Shown: one piece after another, positions 1 through 7,264 of the stretch
Layout: each line of letters begins with the position of its first letter
Position numbering within the stretch: position 1 is the stretch's first letter
Assembly (NCBI GenBank): GCA_900542395.1
Contig: UQNM01000024.1
Span: 1-31,892 of the forward strand
Direction of reading: 5' to 3'
DNA from: an uncultured Eubacteriales bacterium
GTDB taxonomy: Bacteria > Bacillota > Clostridia > Christensenellales > Aristaeellaceae
Length of the DNA: 31,892 nt
The notes under the pieces: model-generated
Seen by the model: the letters and a program-made list of their open reading frames with translations, nothing else
Told to the model about the DNA's origin: nothing
The model's database searches: none
Translations under genes and position numbers: made by a program

Positions 1-135
1 AAGGGCTTTCCGGTCGCCCTTTGGAAACCTTCGGGCGCAAATACCTAGTTTTATTCTTGAAATATCAGTGTTGTTAGCTTGACAATTCCTTTTTTCAACA
101 GCCTGAGCATGCCCGTGGGCTTGTTTTCTCCCGCG

Positions 136-164
136 TTCATATTTTGTCCCGATTAGTGTATCAT
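136..164 (+). promoter_or_regulatory. Possible sigma-A promoter for the cysteine hydrolase gene
   Basis: TTCATA at 136-141 and TATCAT at 159-164 are separated by 17 bp. The -10 matches 5/6 and the -35 4/6. An isolated TTGACA at 79-84 has no good -10 at the right distance. The rest of 1-261 holds no gene I can support; a short hairpin (AAGGGC at 1-6 with GCCCTT at 16-21) may be the tail of an upstream unit. Confidence 0.35.
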
Positions 165-261
165 AAATTCCGTTTTCCCGCAAGGCAGGCGCGGCGGCAG
201 GATTTTCCCCACCGCGCACCGAATAACCCCTTTTCAAACCATCATCAGGAGGAACCCACCC

Positions 262-810
262 ATGACCGATCTTCTCATCGTCGTCGATATGCAGCGCGAT
301 TTCGTTTCCGGCGCGCTGGGCAGCGAGCAGGCGCGCGCCATCGTCCCCGCCGTCGCCGCGCGCATCCGCCAGGCGAAGGCGGAACAAACGCAGGTCGCCT
401 TCACGCTGGATACCCATGAGCCGGATTATCTGAATACCCGCGAGGGGCGCTTTCTGCCCGTGCCGCACTGCATCCGCGATACGCCCGGCTGGGCGCTCGA
501 ACCGGATATCGCCAAGGAATGTGCGCAGGGCATGATCTCCTTTGCGAAACCGACCTTCGGCTCTGCGGCGCTGTGCGAATATGTCCGCACGCTGGCCGAG
601 GAAAAGGGCGCGGCGGACGGAAAGGGCTTCTGCGTCGAGCTTTGCGGCGTGTGCACGGATATCTGCGTCGTCTCCAACGCCCTGCTCCTCAAGGCCGCCC
701 TGCCGGAGGCGGATTTCATCGTAAACGGCGCGCTCTGCGCGGGCGTTACGCCCCAAAAGCACGAGGCCGCACTGGAAACCATGCGTTCCTGCCAGATCGA
801 GGTGCGCTGA
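262..810 (+). CDS. Nicotinamidase-like cysteine hydrolase (isochorismatase superfamily)
   Basis: This 182-aa soluble protein has the isochorismatase/nicotinamidase fold signature. The catalytic triad is readable: Asp9 in VVDMQRDF, Lys96 in AKPTFGS and Cys135 in GVCTDICV. Asp50 and His52 in LDTHEP, with His69 in PVPHCIRDTPG, match the metal-binding set of nicotinamidases, where PHC-x-x-x-TPG is typical. Deamidation of nicotinamide to nicotinate for NAD salvage is therefore the best guess, but related enzymes hydrolyse other amides, so the substrate is inference. The length is normal for the family. The ATG is preceded by AGGAGG at 247-252, nine bases upstream. The gene appears to be a single transcription unit between a weak promoter and a strong terminator, with a convergent operon downstream. 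Confidence 0.88.
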   Translation: MTDLLIVVDMQRDFVSGALGSEQARAIVPAVAARIRQAKAEQTQVAFTLDTHEPDYLNTREGRFLPVPHCIRDTPGWALEPDIAKECAQGMISFAKPTFGSAALCEYVRTLAEEKGAADGKGFCVELCGVCTDICVVSNALLLKAALPEADFIVNGALCAGVTPQKHEAALETMRSCQIEVR

Positions 811-816
811 CAAACA

Positions 817-853
817 AACCCCTTCGCGCGGCAAGCCGTGCGAAGGGGTTTTT
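817..853 (+). terminator. Rho-independent terminator, probably bidirectional
   Basis: CCCCTTCGC at 819-827 pairs with GCGAAGGGG at 840-848 and is followed by five T. Read on the minus strand the same stem is followed by TTTGTTTG, so it may also end the minus-strand pilus-like operon that stops at 906. Confidence 0.88.
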
Positions 854-905
854 ATGCGATATGCAGCCGGATTCGTCTTGACGCCGCCCGGCGCTTTTTC
901 GGTTT

Positions 906-2183
906 TTACGGAGCCGCTTTTTCCTTAGCCGTTCCCTTCGCCGCCCTGCCCCGGCCGCGCCGCGGCTTCTGCGGCTCTTCGACGATCGCGTTGGCGCTCA
1001 GCGGCGCAATGCGGTAGTTGAACAGCACGTTGGAGTTGGGATACGCCTGATAGAATTTCTGCTTGATGCGATCCATCACGCCGTCGCCCGTGTTGTAATC
1101 CACCGTCGGCAGCAGCATCGCAACCGTCGTCGGGGAGAAATGCGTGATGACGTCGCCCTCGCGCAGGTTGTTGCGCAAAATCTCCATCAGGCCGCGCATC
1201 ACGTTTTCCTGCCGGATGCTCTCCATCTGCCCGCCGTCCGTGCCGGATACCGTTATCACAGCGAGGAACATCGTCGTCCCCAGACGCTCGATGTTGCGGA
1301 TCTGCAAATTGAAAATTTCCTTGAACACCGCGAAATCGCAGACGAACGCGCTCTGTTCCCGGCTGCTCTGGTAGAGCTGGCGGCAGATGGATTCGAGGTT
1401 GAACTCGATGTTTTTGCTCGCCTCGACGATTTCGTTGTAAAACTCCATCAGCTCGTGGCTCGGCTTCACGTTCAGGTAGTGGTAATGCAGGTGCATGACC
1501 CCTTCGTACTGCGCCTTGGCCTCGGTCGCGTTGTTGCCCCTGAGCAGCGTGCGCATCAGCTCGATGTGGATGCTGTCGTCAAACGGCTCTCTCTCCAGCG
1601 CGCTTCGGCAGACGCTGATGATCTCCCGCTCGTCCTCGTCCCGCCCGCTCTGCTTGAGCAGGTCGATGTAGTCGTATACGCCGGCGATATACTGGTTGTG
1701 CAGCGTCACCGCGCGGGGATACGCCCACTCGTTCAGCTCGCTCTTTTGCAGCAGCGCGCCGCGGTAGAGCGTCATCATCCGGCGATAGGCCTCGCGCTTG
1801 CGCTCGCCGTCGCGCACGTTGGGCAGGCGGGCAAAGATGTCCTCCAGCTCGTACAGATCGACGGTCATCTCCGGCGGACATGCCCAGTGATACGCGCCGC
1901 GGTCGGCGACGATGCAGTTGCCCAGCTCCGGCGAAATCTGGCCGAGCAGCGTGCGCACCCGGCTGATGAGCGTTTTGAGCGCGTTTTCGGGGTTGGTCAC
2001 GTTTTCATCGTTCCAGAAGGTGGAGAGCAGGCGGCGGTTGGAAACCGGCTCCCCCCGGTTCACAATCAGGTATTCGATCAGCGCCAGCCCTTTTTTGGAT
2101 TTGTTGACCATGTGATCGGCCTGCCGCTCGTTGAGGTAGATGACAAATTCATCCATCATCTGAATCCGGATGGTTTCGCTCAT
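906..2183 (-). CDS. BTAD/winged-helix transcriptional regulator (SARP-like) with degenerate GGDEF-like C-terminus
   Basis: A 425-aa putative DNA-binding regulator. Residues about 1-105 resemble a winged-helix domain of the OmpR/SARP type (a KKGLALIEYLIVNRGEPVS segment, then ENALKTLISRVRTLLG). Residues about 110-260 match a bacterial transcriptional activator (BTAD) helical-repeat domain. Residues about 280-395 resemble a GGDEF-like fold, with LREGDVITHFSP in the region where GGDEF proteins have the R-x-GD-x-x-x-R segment, but no GGDEF active-site motif, so cyclase activity is unlikely. The C-terminal 25 residues are a basic Arg/Lys/Ala-rich tail. It is the last gene of the pilus-like operon, 18 bp after pilT, with a GGGGGGA ribosome site. 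It may control the operon or link it to another signal; the target is unknown. Confidence 0.8.
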   Translation of the reverse strand: MSETIRIQMMDEFVIYLNERQADHMVNKSKKGLALIEYLIVNRGEPVSNRRLLSTFWNDENVTNPENALKTLISRVRTLLGQISPELGNCIVADRGAYHWACPPEMTVDLYELEDIFARLPNVRDGERKREAYRRMMTLYRGALLQKSELNEWAYPRAVTLHNQYIAGVYDYIDLLKQSGRDEDEREIISVCRSALEREPFDDSIHIELMRTLLRGNNATEAKAQYEGVMHLHYHYLNVKPSHELMEFYNEIVEASKNIEFNLESICRQLYQSSREQSAFVCDFAVFKEIFNLQIRNIERLGTTMFLAVITVSGTDGGQMESIRQENVMRGLMEILRNNLREGDVITHFSPTTVAMLLPTVDYNTGDGVMDRIKQKFYQAYPNSNVLFNYRIAPLSANAIVEEPQKPRRGRGRAAKGTAKEKAAP

Positions 2184-2201
2184 GGAAATCCCCCCTCTGC
2201 A

Positions 2202-3263
2202 TCAGAGCCGCTTTCGCAGCATATCCGGATTGACGGCGTATAGCTGCGCCGTTTCCCTGGTAATCCGGCCTTCCTTCGCCAGCCGAATCAATTCGTTGTC
2301 CATCGAAAGCATCGCCTGCGAGGCCGCGCCGCCGTAAATCACGTTGTCGATCTGGAACGTCTTGCCGTCGCGGATCATGTTCTGAATGGCGGGGTTGACG
2401 GCCATGACCTCGAACACCGGCGTCTGCGTGCCGTCCACCGTCGGCACAAGGCGCTGGCTGACGACCGCCCGCAGCACCATGGAAAGCTGAACGCGAACCT
2501 GCTGCTGCTGGCTGGCCGGGAAGGTGTCGATGATGCGGTCGATGGTTTTCGCCGCGCCGACCGTGTGCAGCGAGGAGAGCAGCAGATGCCCCGTTTCCGC
2601 CGCCGTCAGCGCGGTCTGCACGGTTTCGTAATCGCGCATTTCGCCGAGCATGATGACGTCCGGCGCTTCGCGCATCGCCGCGCGCAGCGCGCGCGCAAAC
2701 GAGCATGCGTCGTTGGGAATTTCGCGCTGGCTGACCAGCGCGCGCCTGTGCGCGTGCAGATACTCAATCGGGTCTTCGATGGTGATGATGTGCACGTCCT
2801 GATCGGCGTTGATTCTGTCCACCATGCAGGCGAGGGTCGTGCTCTTGCCGCTGCCCGCCGGGCCGGTGACGAGCACCATGCCGTTTCGGCAGGAGGACGC
2901 GAGGTCGATCACCATTGGCGGAATATGCAGCGCGTCCGGGTTCGGCAGGCCGAAGGTCACGACGCGGCAGGTCGCCGCCAGCGTGCCGCGCTGCTTGTAG
3001 GCATTGCAGCGGAAGCGCGCCTGCCGGTTGAAGGAAAAGGAAAAATCATCGTCGCCGTCGCAGCGGAGCATCTCGTCGCTGTGCCCGCCCGCCATGCCGT
3101 AGGCCTCCTGAATCATGCCGGCCGTGTCCTCGGGCAGGAGCTTGTTTTCGGTCAGCGGCACCAAATGCCCCTTGACCTTGGCCGTCGCGGGCGAACCGGG
3201 AATCAAAAACAGATCCGATCCGCCGATTTCCAGCACTTTTTGCAGGATTTTCGTCAGTTCCAT
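2202..3263 (-). CDS. pilT: PilT-type twitching/retraction ATPase
   Basis: A 353-aa secretion ATPase of the PilT/GspE superfamily, which hydrolyses ATP at the inner face of the membrane to drive pilin movement. Visible motifs are Walker A GPAGSGKS (134-141), the Asp box IEDPIEY (162-168), Walker B DVIMLGE (202-208) and a His box around HTVGAAKTIDR (233-243). AIQNMIRD (292-299) corresponds to the AIRNLIRE signature of true PilT proteins, and the length fits PilT rather than the longer PilB/GspE. An upstream GTG at 3269 keeps the frame open, but the GGGGGAG ribosome site is about eight bases from the ATG at 3263, so that start is preferred. It follows the upstream pilin-like gene closely and is the only ATPase in this operon. 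PilT normally retracts pili assembled by PilB, so it may work with an assembly ATPase encoded elsewhere. Confidence 0.92.
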   Translation of the reverse strand: MELTKILQKVLEIGGSDLFLIPGSPATAKVKGHLVPLTENKLLPEDTAGMIQEAYGMAGGHSDEMLRCDGDDDFSFSFNRQARFRCNAYKQRGTLAATCRVVTFGLPNPDALHIPPMVIDLASSCRNGMVLVTGPAGSGKSTTLACMVDRINADQDVHIITIEDPIEYLHAHRRALVSQREIPNDACSFARALRAAMREAPDVIMLGEMRDYETVQTALTAAETGHLLLSSLHTVGAAKTIDRIIDTFPASQQQQVRVQLSMVLRAVVSQRLVPTVDGTQTPVFEVMAVNPAIQNMIRDGKTFQIDNVIYGGAASQAMLSMDNELIRLAKEGRITRETAQLYAVNPDMLRKRL

Positions 3264-3265
3264 GG

Positions 3266-3748
3266 TCACAGCTCCCCCGCAGCGTCAAACAGTCGTTCCT
3301 CTCCGTCCGGCTCGCCCTCGTCGGTCGCAAGGCGGTATACCGTCCGGACATAGCGCGGGAACGCGCCCCGCTCCTGCAATTCCACGGCGCATGTCAGCGT
3401 GCGCCCCCCGTCGTTCGTCTCCGTCCATGAGACGGTGCGCCCCAGCAGCGTCATGCCCGCCTCCGGCTCTTCCGCCAGCGCGGCTTCCACGCGCGCGAGG
3501 TAATCCGCCTCGCCCTGCGCCGCCTGCGCCGCATCCGCCAGCACCGCGTCGAGCCGCGCCAGCGATTGTTCCGCCGAGACGTTCAGCTCGGCCACCTGCC
3601 GCGCGACGTCCTGACTGCGCAGGCTCAGGCCTTCATCCGACCGGGCACTCATCATCGCGAGCATGCCCAGCGCGCTCATGCTCAGCACCACGACCAGCAG
3701 CATCAGCGAGGCCGCGCCCGGCCCGATGCGGTATTCTCTCTGATTCAC
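3266..3748 (-). CDS. Single-span membrane protein of the pilus-like operon (PilX/minor-pilin-like)
   Basis: A 160-aa protein with a short basic N-terminus, one hydrophobic segment (about residues 10-33) and an extracytoplasmic part with an Ala/Glu-rich helix at about 40-90. The topology is that of a minor pilin or PilX-like protein. There is no canonical Gly-Phe-Thr-Leu-Ile-Glu prepilin site: the sequence is GPGAASLMLLVVV, without Glu at +5. The C-terminal half (about 100-155) has alternating polar and hydrophobic residues compatible with a beta-rich head. Its start overlaps the preceding gene's end by 4 bp (ATGA), indicating translational coupling. The assignment rests on topology and context; I do not recognise a named family. 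Confidence 0.72.
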   Translation of the reverse strand: MNQREYRIGPGAASLMLLVVVLSMSALGMLAMMSARSDEGLSLRSQDVARQVAELNVSAEQSLARLDAVLADAAQAAQGEADYLARVEAALAEEPEAGMTLLGRTVSWTETNDGGRTLTCAVELQERGAFPRYVRTVYRLATDEGEPDGEERLFDAAGEL

Positions 3749-4149
3749 GGCGCCACCTCCTCGGGCACATAGCGCGCGGAAGGCAGGGAAAAGAGCGTCT
3801 TTTCCTGCCGCAGCGCCGTCACCTGCGCGGTTTCCATCGTTCCGGCGAGACAGGCCGCCTCGCCGAGCGTCACCAGCAGGTCATACGCGCCGCAGTGCAG
3901 GTGCCACGCGCCGTCTTCATCCTCGGCAAAGCCGCTCTGGCGCAGCACGTCCTTCCGTTCGTCCGCGGCATAGAGCCTGTCGGCGAGGCTCTGCGCCGCA
4001 ATCAGCGCGTCGGCCTGCGCGCCCGCCCGCGCGCTCTGGTTATGCGCGCCGACGAACACGTTCAAAATCACCGTGGAGCAGAGCGCGAAGAACAGCACCA
4101 CGATCAGAATCTCCATCAGCAGGGTATTCTGCCGGTTATGCTTCATCAT
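3745..4149 (-). CDS. Pilin-like protein with near-canonical prepilin N-terminus
   Basis: About 134 aa with a basic leader (MMKHNRQ) followed by NTLLMEILIVVLFFALCS. If cleavage occurs after Asn, Glu falls at +5 as in mature type IV pilins, but the usual Gly at -1 is replaced by Asn. A hydrophobic helix is followed by an extracytoplasmic domain with Cys and Ala-rich helical stretches. The frame is open upstream to 4212, but that would overlap the previous gene by 53 bp. The ribosome site AAGGGG just after the previous stop points to the ATG at 4149 (or 4146). It sits between two other single-span proteins in a tightly packed operon and overlaps the next gene by 4 bp. This is the most pilin-like product here; whether it is cut by a prepilin peptidase is unknown. 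Confidence 0.7.
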   Translation of the reverse strand: MMKHNRQNTLLMEILIVVLFFALCSTVILNVFVGAHNQSARAGAQADALIAAQSLADRLYAADERKDVLRQSGFAEDEDGAWHLHCGAYDLLVTLGEAACLAGTMETAQVTALRQEKTLFSLPSARYVPEEVAP

Positions 4150-4159
4150 CGCCATCCCC

Positions 4160-4636
4160 TTACTGCGCGCACCGGCGCGCGATATACACCGTGGAAACGT
4201 GACCGGTCTCATCCGTCACGCGGACGGTCAGCAAGTCACCCGCCAGCGTCGGCTCAAACGCCTGCGCGGCGCAGACCGGCTCGCCGTCCTCCGGCGCAAA
4301 ATCATACTCGGCCGCGGTGAACAGCTCGCAGAGCTGCCCCTGATAGCCGTAGATATACTGCACATAGCGCTCACCGTCCCATTCGCTGGTCAGCGCCAGC
4401 ACCGGCAGGCCGTCCCTGTCCTCCACGGCAATCGCGCCCCGCTCGTCCTGCGCGCGCACCGCGTTGCGCACAAACGCCGCCGCGATCCGCTTGCGGGTGT
4501 GCGCCGAAGCGCCGTCCACCGTCGTGCGGTACGCCTGCGCGCCGAGCACGACCAGCAGCATGGAAAACACCGCAAAGACGCCCAGCAGCGTGAACACGAA
4601 CGCGCCGGAGATGCTGTGGCTTTTCGTCTTCATCAC
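4160..4636 (-). CDS. DUF4860-like single-span protein of the pilus-like operon
   Basis: A 158-aa protein with a short polar N-terminus (MMKTKSHSISG), one hydrophobic segment (about residues 12-33) and an extracytoplasmic domain of about 120 residues ending in a strand-rich region and a terminal Cys. The SHSISGAFVF start followed by a hydrophobic run resembles proteins labelled DUF4860, which I recall near type IV pilus genes in Firmicutes; that label is from memory. There is a Gly before the hydrophobic run, as in prepilins, but no Glu at +5. The start overlaps the previous gene by 4 bp, and the stop is directly followed by the ribosome site of the next gene. Role: probably a minor pilin or pseudopilus component. 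Confidence 0.68.
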   Translation of the reverse strand: MMKTKSHSISGAFVFTLLGVFAVFSMLLVVLGAQAYRTTVDGASAHTRKRIAAAFVRNAVRAQDERGAIAVEDRDGLPVLALTSEWDGERYVQYIYGYQGQLCELFTAAEYDFAPEDGEPVCAAQAFEPTLAGDLLTVRVTDETGHVSTVYIARRCAQ

Positions 4637-4959
4637 GGCCGCTCCGCCCCTTTCCTGAGCACCTGAATATCCGGCATGACGTTGGAGGCAAACGCATCGT
4701 AGACGACGATATAAGCGTCCTCGTTATACGCCAGCCCGTAGCCATGCTTGAGCGCCTCCAGCGACTGGGGATACGCGCCCTCCACGGCGTAGCAGGTCAG
4801 CGCCGCGCTGCGAACCGCGTCGAGCACCAGCCGCTCCTCCATGCTTTCCGAAGACGCGCCGATTTGCTGAACCGCCGCCACCGCGCCGCAGAAAAGCGCG
4901 GCGAACACGGCAAGCGTCAGCGCGAGGCCGCGCGCAAGGGTATGCTTTCCGGTTTTCAC
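4633..4959 (-). CDS. Small single-span pilin-like protein
   Basis: A 108-aa protein with a basic N-terminus, a hydrophobic segment at about residues 9-31, and a short extracytoplasmic domain containing YAVEGAYPQSLEALK. The Glu-Gly-x-Tyr-Pro-x-x-Leu element resembles the motif near the head of class III pilins and GspG-like pseudopilins. No Glu follows the ARG that precedes the hydrophobic run, so a canonical prepilin site is absent. The GTG start at 4959 is set by a strong AGGAGGGG six bases upstream. It follows pilC by 21 bp and overlaps the next gene by 4 bp. Pseudopilin-like is the best description. Confidence 0.7.
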   Translation of the reverse strand: MKTGKHTLARGLALTLAVFAALFCGAVAAVQQIGASSESMEERLVLDAVRSAALTCYAVEGAYPQSLEALKHGYGLAYNEDAYIVVYDAFASNVMPDIQVLRKGAERP

Positions 4960-4980
4960 GCGAAGCCCCTCCTTTCGCCC

Positions 4981-6039
4981 TTACAGAATACTGGAAATGA
5001 TCCCGGCCATCGGCATCATCACGGACATCAGCACCGCGCCGATGACGATGGACAGCGCCGCCACCATCGTCGGCTCGATGATGGAAACCAGATCGGAAAT
5101 GCCTTCCTCGACCTGCTGCTCGTAGGTCGAGGCGATCTTGGCCATCACCTGATCCTCGCGCCCGGCGGCAATGCCCATGCGCAGCATCTGGCGGTGGATT
5201 TCGTCAAACAATCTGCTGCCGGTCAGCGCGTCGGAGAAGGAAACGCCCTCGCCCATCTTCTCGCGGATTTGGGCGATTTCGCCCGCCGCCTCCTCGTCCG
5301 GCAGAACCAGCGGCACCATTTCAAGCGCCTGTTCGAGCGGGAAGCCGCTGGAAAGCATCATCGCCAGCACGGAGGCCGCGCGGGCGGAAGCCAGCCGCAT
5401 GCTCAGCCGACGCAGCGGCGGGAACGCCTTTTTCAGCGCGGCGATCGCCCTGTCGCGCTTTTTGCTTCTGAGCAGCAGCACACAGGCCAGCGCCGCCAGC
5501 ACAAAGACGAGCACCAGCGCCAGCACCACCCAGCCCAGCGCCGTGCCGACGCTCATCATCACGCTGCCCGTCTCGGTCATCGTCACGCCCATGCTGCCCA
5601 GCACGGTGCGGAACACCGGCATGACCTTGAGAATCAGCACCAGCAGAATCAGCACCATCATCACCGCCAGCACCAGCGGGTACGTCACCGCGCTGCGGAC
5701 GGCCTGACGAATCCGGCTTTCCCGCTCGTAGTAGACGGAAAGCCCCTGCATCACATCCTCCAGATGGCCCGTTCGCTCGCCCACGCCGCACATCTCCACC
5801 AGATAGGTCGGGAAAGCGTGCGCGCTCTCCAGCGCGTCGCGCAGCGAGCCGGTCTGCGTCAGCGTCTCGCTGACGCCGCGATACAGCGCCGCGTGCGCGT
5901 CGTCCTCATACGTCTTTTCAAGCGCCTCCATGCCCGCGTAAAGCGGCATGCCCGCCCCCAGCATCAGGGCGATTTCCGAGCAGAAGCTGCTCAGCTCGAT
6001 GGGCGTCAGGCCGTGATCCTTGCTTGCCATGATGTGCAT
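4981..6039 (-). CDS. pilC: PilC/GspF-family inner-membrane platform protein
   Basis: A 352-aa polytopic protein with two T2SSF repeats, at about residues 13-137 and 215-337. Each begins with a helical cytoplasmic bundle; FCSEIALMLGAGMPL in the first repeat is typical. Strong hydrophobic segments lie at about 122-146, 165-196 and 322-350, the family's usual arrangement. PilC/GspF anchors the pilus ATPase and transmits its movement to pilins. The first ATG (6039) lies directly after an AAAGG run; the ATG at 6030 is better spaced from it and would give 349 aa. It is the second gene of the operon, 73 bp after the transglutaminase-like gene, and upstream of the four pilin-like genes and pilT. Confidence 0.93.
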   Translation of the reverse strand: MHIMASKDHGLTPIELSSFCSEIALMLGAGMPLYAGMEALEKTYEDDAHAALYRGVSETLTQTGSLRDALESAHAFPTYLVEMCGVGERTGHLEDVMQGLSVYYERESRIRQAVRSAVTYPLVLAVMMVLILLVLILKVMPVFRTVLGSMGVTMTETGSVMMSVGTALGWVVLALVLVFVLAALACVLLLRSKKRDRAIAALKKAFPPLRRLSMRLASARAASVLAMMLSSGFPLEQALEMVPLVLPDEEAAGEIAQIREKMGEGVSFSDALTGSRLFDEIHRQMLRMGIAAGREDQVMAKIASTYEQQVEEGISDLVSIIEPTMVAALSIVIGAVLMSVMMPMAGIISSIL

Positions 6040-6046
6040 CCTTTCC

Positions 6047-6073
6047 TTTCGAATTCGAATCGAACATTCGAAA
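6047..6073. repeat. Inverted repeat in the spacer before pilC
   Basis: TTTCGAAT (6047-6054) and ATTCGAAA (6066-6073) form an 8-bp stem with an 11-base loop, in the only sizeable gap of the operon. There is no U-tract in the direction of transcription. It could be an RNA processing or stability element or a protein site. Confidence 0.45.
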
Positions 6074-6112
6074 TTTCGCGCTTTTCCGCTCGGTTTTCCG
6101 CGGCCGCCGCGT

Positions 6113-6931
6113 TCAATAATACCGCTCCGTGGTGTAGGTCTGCCCGCTCTCGATGGCGCTCAGCTCGAGCGTCGGGTCGTAGAGCACCTCCTCGCCGTCG
6201 ATGACGACGCTGTTCCATGCGTGGTACATCTTTCCGGCATAGCCGACCATCAGCCGCGTCGGCACGCCCTGCACGCGGAGCATACAGGCCGCCAGCGCCG
6301 CCAGATCCTGACAGATTCCCATTTTCTTTTCATAGCAGCCGTCGATGTCCGGCAGGGTGCCGCCTGCAACCGTCGCCGCCTTCACGTAATCATACATGTA
6401 ATTGGCCTTGATGTAGCCGCGAATCGTCTCAAAGATCTCCCGATCGTCCGTCATGCCATCGCAAAGCGCGTAGGAGGTCTTGACGGCCTCGGTATCCTGC
6501 GTATAATGGACGTATTGGTTCGGCCCGAGGAACGGCGCGTAGGGGTTGTCCAGCTTGACGCTCACCGTCACCTTGCCCTCCGCGGCGTATTTTTTGCCGG
6601 AGACGTTTTCAAACAGCTCCACCGTGTAGCTGCCATCACCGAGCTGCAGCGGAAAGACCTCGTATTCCCCCGCCGTGTTCAAATCATAGGTCAGCTTATA
6701 TTGCCCCTGCGTCACGCGCAGCTTGAGCCGCTTTTTGTTTTCCTTGCCGTGCGCCAGAATATAGCCCTGCGCCGCGTTGCCCGCGTCCACCACGAGGCTC
6801 TTGGAGGTCAGCACGTCCGTGCCGCTCTGCTGCGGCCATATCGCGTCGTACAGCGCCAGCGCCGTGCCCGCAAGCAGCACGGCCGACAGGGCGAGCGCCG
6901 CGGCGCGCCGCCATCCGCGTTTCTTTCGCAT
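6113..6931 (-). CDS. Secreted/anchored transglutaminase-like protein
   Basis: A 272-aa protein with a basic N-terminus and one hydrophobic segment (about residues 9-29), either an uncleaved anchor or a signal peptide. Residues about 40-130 form a beta-rich region, and about 160-260 a transglutaminase-like (papain-fold) domain. The catalytic triad is readable: Cys207 in GICQDLAALA, His237 in YHAWN and Asp252 in YDPT. Bacterial members of this family are usually proteases or of unknown activity; crosslinking is not established. It is the first gene of the pilus-like operon, with AAGGGAGA ahead of the ATG and a strong promoter 80 bp upstream. The context suggests it acts on the envelope or on operon products outside the cell, which is inference. 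Confidence 0.87.
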   Translation of the reverse strand: MRKKRGWRRAAALALSAVLLAGTALALYDAIWPQQSGTDVLTSKSLVVDAGNAAQGYILAHGKENKKRLKLRVTQGQYKLTYDLNTAGEYEVFPLQLGDGSYTVELFENVSGKKYAAEGKVTVSVKLDNPYAPFLGPNQYVHYTQDTEAVKTSYALCDGMTDDREIFETIRGYIKANYMYDYVKAATVAGGTLPDIDGCYEKKMGICQDLAALAACMLRVQGVPTRLMVGYAGKMYHAWNSVVIDGEEVLYDPTLELSAIESGQTYTTERYY

Positions 6932-7008
6932 GACCGTCTCCCTTTCCCCCGTGATTCCGCGCGCATCCGGCGCTTTCGCGCCCGCGCGACGGTTACATTT
7001 GTCAGCTC

Positions 7009-7037
7009 AGTATAACACAAGATGCGTCCCTTTTCAA
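7009..7037 (-). promoter_or_regulatory. Strong sigma-A promoter of the pilus-like operon
   Basis: On the minus strand, TTGAAA (7037-7032) is followed after 17 bp by TATACT (7014-7009), each 5/6 to consensus. It should drive the transglutaminase-like gene and, through close spacing and overlaps, all eight genes down to 906. Confidence 0.82.
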
Positions 7038-7040
7038 TGA

Positions 7041-7063
7041 AATTGCGCGCCTGCCGCGCAATT
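7041..7063. promoter_or_regulatory. Perfect 9-bp inverted repeat between divergent promoters
   Basis: AATTGCGCG (7041-7049) and CGCGCAATT (7055-7063) surround a 5-base centre. The site lies between the two divergent -35 elements (7032-7037 and 7073-7078), where a regulator could control both directions. A role as operator is inference. Confidence 0.55.
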
Positions 7064-7072
7064 TTCTGCCGC

Positions 7073-7101
7073 TTGACAGCCGCGCCCGAAACCTGTAAAC
7101 T
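7073..7101 (+). promoter_or_regulatory. Sigma-A promoter for the DUF3842 gene
   Basis: A perfect TTGACA (7073-7078) is followed after 17 bp by TAAACT (7096-7101, 4/6). It would give a leader of about 155 bases before the DUF3842 start; I see no clear riboswitch in that leader. Confidence 0.6.
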
Positions 7102-7264
7102 AAACGAATACAAGCGCTTTTCGCGGCGCGCCCGTCCGTTTCCCTTCCCCTTCCTTTTGTCCTGTTCGGTTTCGGCGGATTGACGCGCTTTTCCTTCGGG
7201 GCGGCGATGAACGGCCGCCCGGATGTAACCGTTCTCCCCTCAATCAAACGACGGAGGCTTTCAT

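Noticed and set aside
1..48. Possible C-terminal end of an upstream gene, ending in TAG at 46-48
   Set aside because: Only 15 codons are visible, another frame is also open to position 82, and nothing identifies a product.
6048..6073. LexA/SOS box in front of pilC
   Set aside because: The CGAACATTCG element lacks the CGAAC-N4-GTTCG arrangement expected in Firmicutes.
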